A stretch of DNA of 25,528 bases, taken from an uncultured Ideonella sp. GTDB taxonomy: Bacteria > Pseudomonadota > Gammaproteobacteria > Burkholderiales > Burkholderiaceae. The notes beneath the pieces were generated by a model that saw nothing but the letters and a program-made list of their open reading frames with translations, did no database searches and had not been told where the DNA came from. Below are positions 23,169 to 25,528 of this stretch, piece after piece (positions within the stretch are counted from its first letter, which is position 1; each line of letters opens with the position of its first letter). The position numbers and the translations under genes are program-made. The stretch is from contig CAMLGG010000047.1 in NCBI GenBank assembly GCA_946479475.1, forward strand, positions 1 through 25,528, in the 5' to 3' direction.

Positions 23169-23927
23169 TCACTTGACCAGCAGCACCTGCCGGTCGTTCA
23201 GCGGCTGCACCGGCCGCGCGTTCATCTTGTAGAGCTTGCGGAAGGCGGCCAGCTGGGCGCCGGAGATCTCGACCGGCGTCTTCAGCACTTGCCAACGCAC
23301 CTCCTCGCTGCAGGGCGGCGTGGTGAGCGAGCCCGGGAACGAGAAGTAGGCGTGATCGACGGGCAGCAAGGCGCCGACGTCGAGGGTGCCTTCCAGCGCG
23401 ACCTTGTCGCCTTCCTTGGCCGGCAGCTTGGCGAAGACCGGCTTCAGCGTGGCGTTCTCCTTGCCTTGCTTGAACAGCACGGCGACCACGGCCAGCTTGC
23501 CTTCGGCGCTCTTGTGCACCAGGTGCGCGACCAGCGGGTAGGCCTTGCCGTCGACCTTCTCCTCGCTCGGCGTGTGGAAGTGGAACTGCAGCAGCTTGTA
23601 CTCGGTGCCGTCCAGCGTGATCGAGCCCGAGGCGGGCAGGTTGACCTGGATGGTGTGGCCGTTGTTGACCACTTCGCCGGCGCCGGCGGTGTAGGCGAAC
23701 GAGACCGGCTTCACGTCGGCGGCGGCCGGCTTCACGCCCTTGGTGACGATGTCGATCGGCGACTGGTTCTTGCCCAGCTTGCAGGTCTCGAAGGACTTGT
23801 CCAGCTCGGCCCACTGGGCGGCGCCGCCGTGCTCGGCATAGCTCCAGTGCGCTGGCGTGCCTTCGGCGCGGGCGGTCAGGGTGGCGCCGAGGGTCAGGGC
23901 GGCGATCAGCGTCAGGGTGGTCTTCAT
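23169..23927 (-). CDS. cah: Periplasmic alpha-carbonic anhydrase
   Basis: A 252-aa alpha-class carbonic anhydrase interconverting CO2 and bicarbonate. A signal peptide (MKTTLTLIAALTLGATLTARAEG, cleavage near ARA) sends it to the periplasm. The zinc ligands are His116 and His118 in LQFHFHTPSEE and His135 in VAHLVHKS. The gatekeeper region LTTPPCSE is intact. Cys in FETCKLGKNQSPIDI and in TTPPCSE form the disulfide conserved in bacterial alpha-class enzymes. The ATG at 23927 is chosen because it gives a proper signal peptide; the open frame extends 19 codons further. No strong ribosome site is seen. The repeat cluster lies immediately downstream. Activity is very likely. Confidence 0.95.
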   Translation of the reverse strand: MKTTLTLIAALTLGATLTARAEGTPAHWSYAEHGGAAQWAELDKSFETCKLGKNQSPIDIVTKGVKPAAADVKPVSFAYTAGAGEVVNNGHTIQVNLPASGSITLDGTEYKLLQFHFHTPSEEKVDGKAYPLVAHLVHKSAEGKLAVVAVLFKQGKENATLKPVFAKLPAKEGDKVALEGTLDVGALLPVDHAYFSFPGSLTTPPCSEEVRWQVLKTPVEISGAQLAAFRKLYKMNARPVQPLNDRQVLLVK

Positions 23928-24078
23928 GAGGGATCTGGTCTTCGGTGTCGGTGGGTGGACAGGCCTGCCGCGGTGCCGATGCAAGGCGACTCGGGGCAGG
24001 CGAGGCCGACGCTACCGTTCAGGTTCAGGACACCCGTCCAGTCCCCCCGAAGCGATCCCGGTGATTCGCGAAAAAACG

Positions 24079-25528
24079 TCAGCCGTCCTGGCGGATCATG
24101 TCGACCGCCTTCTCGGCGATCATGATCGTGGGGGCGTTGGTGTTGCCGCTGACGATGCGCGGCATGATCGACGCGTCCACCACGCGCAGGCCCTGGATGC
24201 CATGCACGCGCAGCCGCGAATCGACCACCGCCTCGGCGTCACTGCCCATGCGGCAGGTGCCCACCGGGTGGTAGATGGTGTCGGCCTTGGCGCGCAGGAA
24301 GGCCTCGATCTCGCCGTCGGTCTGCGCACTCGCCGAGGCGGCGAGCTCGCGGCCGCCCAGCGCGGCCAGCGCCGGCTGCTGGAGGATGCGCCGCATGATC
24401 TTGAAGCCGCGCACCAGGCGCGCGGTGTCGTCGGCATCGCCGAGGAAGTTCGGGTCGATCGAAGGGGCGGCCAGCGGATCGGCGCTGGCCAGGGTCAGCC
24501 GGCCTCGGCTCTTCGGGCGCAGCAGGCAGACGTGGCAGGAGAAGCCGTGGCCGAAGACGGTCTTGCGGCCGTGGTCGACCAGCTTGCCGACGACGAAGTG
24601 CAGCTGGAGGTCGGGCGTGGCCTCGCCTGGCTCGCTGCGCAGGAAGGCGCCGGCCTCGGCGAAGTTCGTCGTCAGCATGCCGCGGCGCTCTCGCCGCCAC
24701 TGGCCCAGCCCCTGCCAGACGTTGACCAGGCCCTTGAAGGACAGGCCGAAGAGGTCGGTCTGCAAGGGCGCATCGACCACCTGCACCACGTCCACGTGGT
24801 CGTGCAGGTTGCGGCCGACACCGGGCAGCTCGTGCGCCACCGCGATGCCGTGGCGCCGAAGCTCATCCGCCGGGCCGATGCCCGAGAGCATCAGCAGCTG
24901 CGGCGATTGCAGTGCGCCGGCACTGAGCAGCACCTCGCGCCGCGCCCGCAGGCTGACGCGCTGGCTGCCGCGAAGCACCTCCACGCCCACCACGCGCCGG
25001 CCGTCCATCAGCAGCCGGGTGGCCTGCGCGCCGGTGATCACCTCGAGGTTCGGCCGGCCGAGCGCGGGCGTCAGGTAAGCCTTGGCGGCGCTGCAGCGCT
25101 CGCCATTCTTGTGGGTCACCTGGTAGGGGCCGACGCCCTCCTGGCTGTCGCCGTTGAAGTCGCCATTGAACGGATAACCCGCCTGGCGGCCGGCCTCGAT
25201 GAAGGCCGGCGTGTGGCGATTGGGCGAGCGCAGGTCCATCACGTTCAGCGGGCCGCCCGTCGCGTGCCACGCGCTGGCCCCGCGCTCGTTGTGCTCGGCC
25301 CGCAGGAAGTAGGGCAGCACGTCCGCGTGGCCCCAGCCCGGGTTGCCGAGGCTGGCCCAGTGGTCGTAATCCTCTCGCTGGCCGCGGATGTAGATCATCG
25401 CGTTGACCGAGCTCGAACCGCCCAGCACCTTGCCGCGCGGCTGGTAGCCGCGGCGGCCGTTCAGGCCGGCCTGGCCCTTGGCCAGGATGGCCAGCGCGGT
25501 GAGTGCGGCCGGCACCGACAGCGCGCCG
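24079..25528 (-). CDS. GMC-family FAD oxidoreductase, choline/alcohol dehydrogenase-like, 5' end missing
   Basis: 482 residues of a glucose-methanol-choline family flavoprotein run off the right edge. Full-length relatives have about 530-560 aa, so the N-terminal FAD-binding GxGxxG segment lies outside. Visible blocks are the first GMC signature [27 protein letters not shown], the second signature [28 protein letters not shown], and the C-terminal catalytic [10 protein letters not shown] with [19 protein letters not shown]. The His and Asn of these blocks are the usual catalytic pair. The family oxidises alcohols or choline, passing electrons to quinone, cytochrome or oxygen; the substrate is not determinable. 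The stretch before the first signature ([19 protein letters not shown]) looks about 9-10 residues shorter than usual. It lies 151 bp upstream of the carbonic anhydrase start, on the same strand. Confidence 0.9.
   Translation of the reverse strand, partial: GALSVPAALTALAILAKGQAGLNGRRGYQPRGKVLGGSSSVNAMIYIRGQREDYDHWASLGNPGWGHADVLPYFLRAEHNERGASAWHATGGPLNVMDLRSPNRHTPAFIEAGRQAGYPFNGDFNGDSQEGVGPYQVTHKNGERCSAAKAYLTPALGRPNLEVITGAQATRLLMDGRRVVGVEVLRGSQRVSLRARREVLLSAGALQSPQLLMLSGIGPADELRRHGIAVAHELPGVGRNLHDHVDVVQVVDAPLQTDLFGLSFKGLVNVWQGLGQWRRERRGMLTTNFAEAGAFLRSEPGEATPDLQLHFVVGKLVDHGRKTVFGHGFSCHVCLLRPKSRGRLTLASADPLAAPSIDPNFLGDADDTARLVRGFKIMRRILQQPALAALGGRELAASASAQTDGEIEAFLRAKADTIYHPVGTCRMGSDAEAVVDSRLRVHGIQGLRVVDASIMPRIVSGNTNAPTIMIAEKAVDMIRQDG

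Overview
The window is a stretch of high-GC, gene-dense bacterial chromosome. Strong third-position G/C, the gene families present (GTP-dependent PEP carboxykinase, a CysB-type LysR regulator, cysTWA/sbp, an SsuF-like molbindin) and the CTTCGACA..CTCAGG..GAACGG intergenic repeats fit a betaproteobacterium of the order Burkholderiales. That placement is inference from gene content and composition. No rRNA, tRNA, CRISPR array, phage or intact insertion sequence was seen.

Layout. Positions 1-5.8 kb hold a mixed set: a partial leftward gene at the left edge, an old-yellow-enzyme reductase, an uncharacterised protein with a helix-turn-helix-like N-terminus diverging from a secreted protein across a perfect 15-bp palindrome, a Kbp-like BON-LysM protein diverging from a persulfide-dioxygenase-type MBL hydrolase, and a MOSC protein. 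From 5.9 to 13.1 kb lie a large secreted subtilisin (TTG start, strong terminator), GTP-type PEP carboxykinase with a 50-nt hairpin in its leader, and a secreted prolyl-oligopeptidase-family peptidase. From 13.3 to 20.9 kb is a sulfur-assimilation region: a CysB/Cbl-type regulator, then on the minus strand cysT-cysW-cysA with a glutathione S-transferase at the end, the sulfate-binding protein gene, and an upstream operon of a 100-aa unknown protein, an SsuF-like molbindin and an RBBP9-type hydrolase. A GNAT-like gene in the opposite orientation separates cysT from sbp. From 21 to 25.5 kb are an ABC exporter, an intergenic repeat cluster, a periplasmic alpha-carbonic anhydrase and a GMC oxidoreductase cut by the right edge.

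How the genes fit together. The most informative signal is a 31-nt box present three times, upstream of cysT, of sbp and of the 100-aa gene. It always lies exactly 18 nt from a -10-like hexamer and always faces its gene. This defines a local regulon, most simply controlled by the CysB-type protein encoded here. It places the uncharacterised 100-aa protein, the molbindin and the RBBP9-like hydrolase in the sulfate-starvation response. Two of the three predicted start sites fall almost on the start codon, suggesting leaderless or very short-leader mRNAs, or a later start for cysT. The persulfide dioxygenase-like and MOSC genes add a looser sulfur theme further left.
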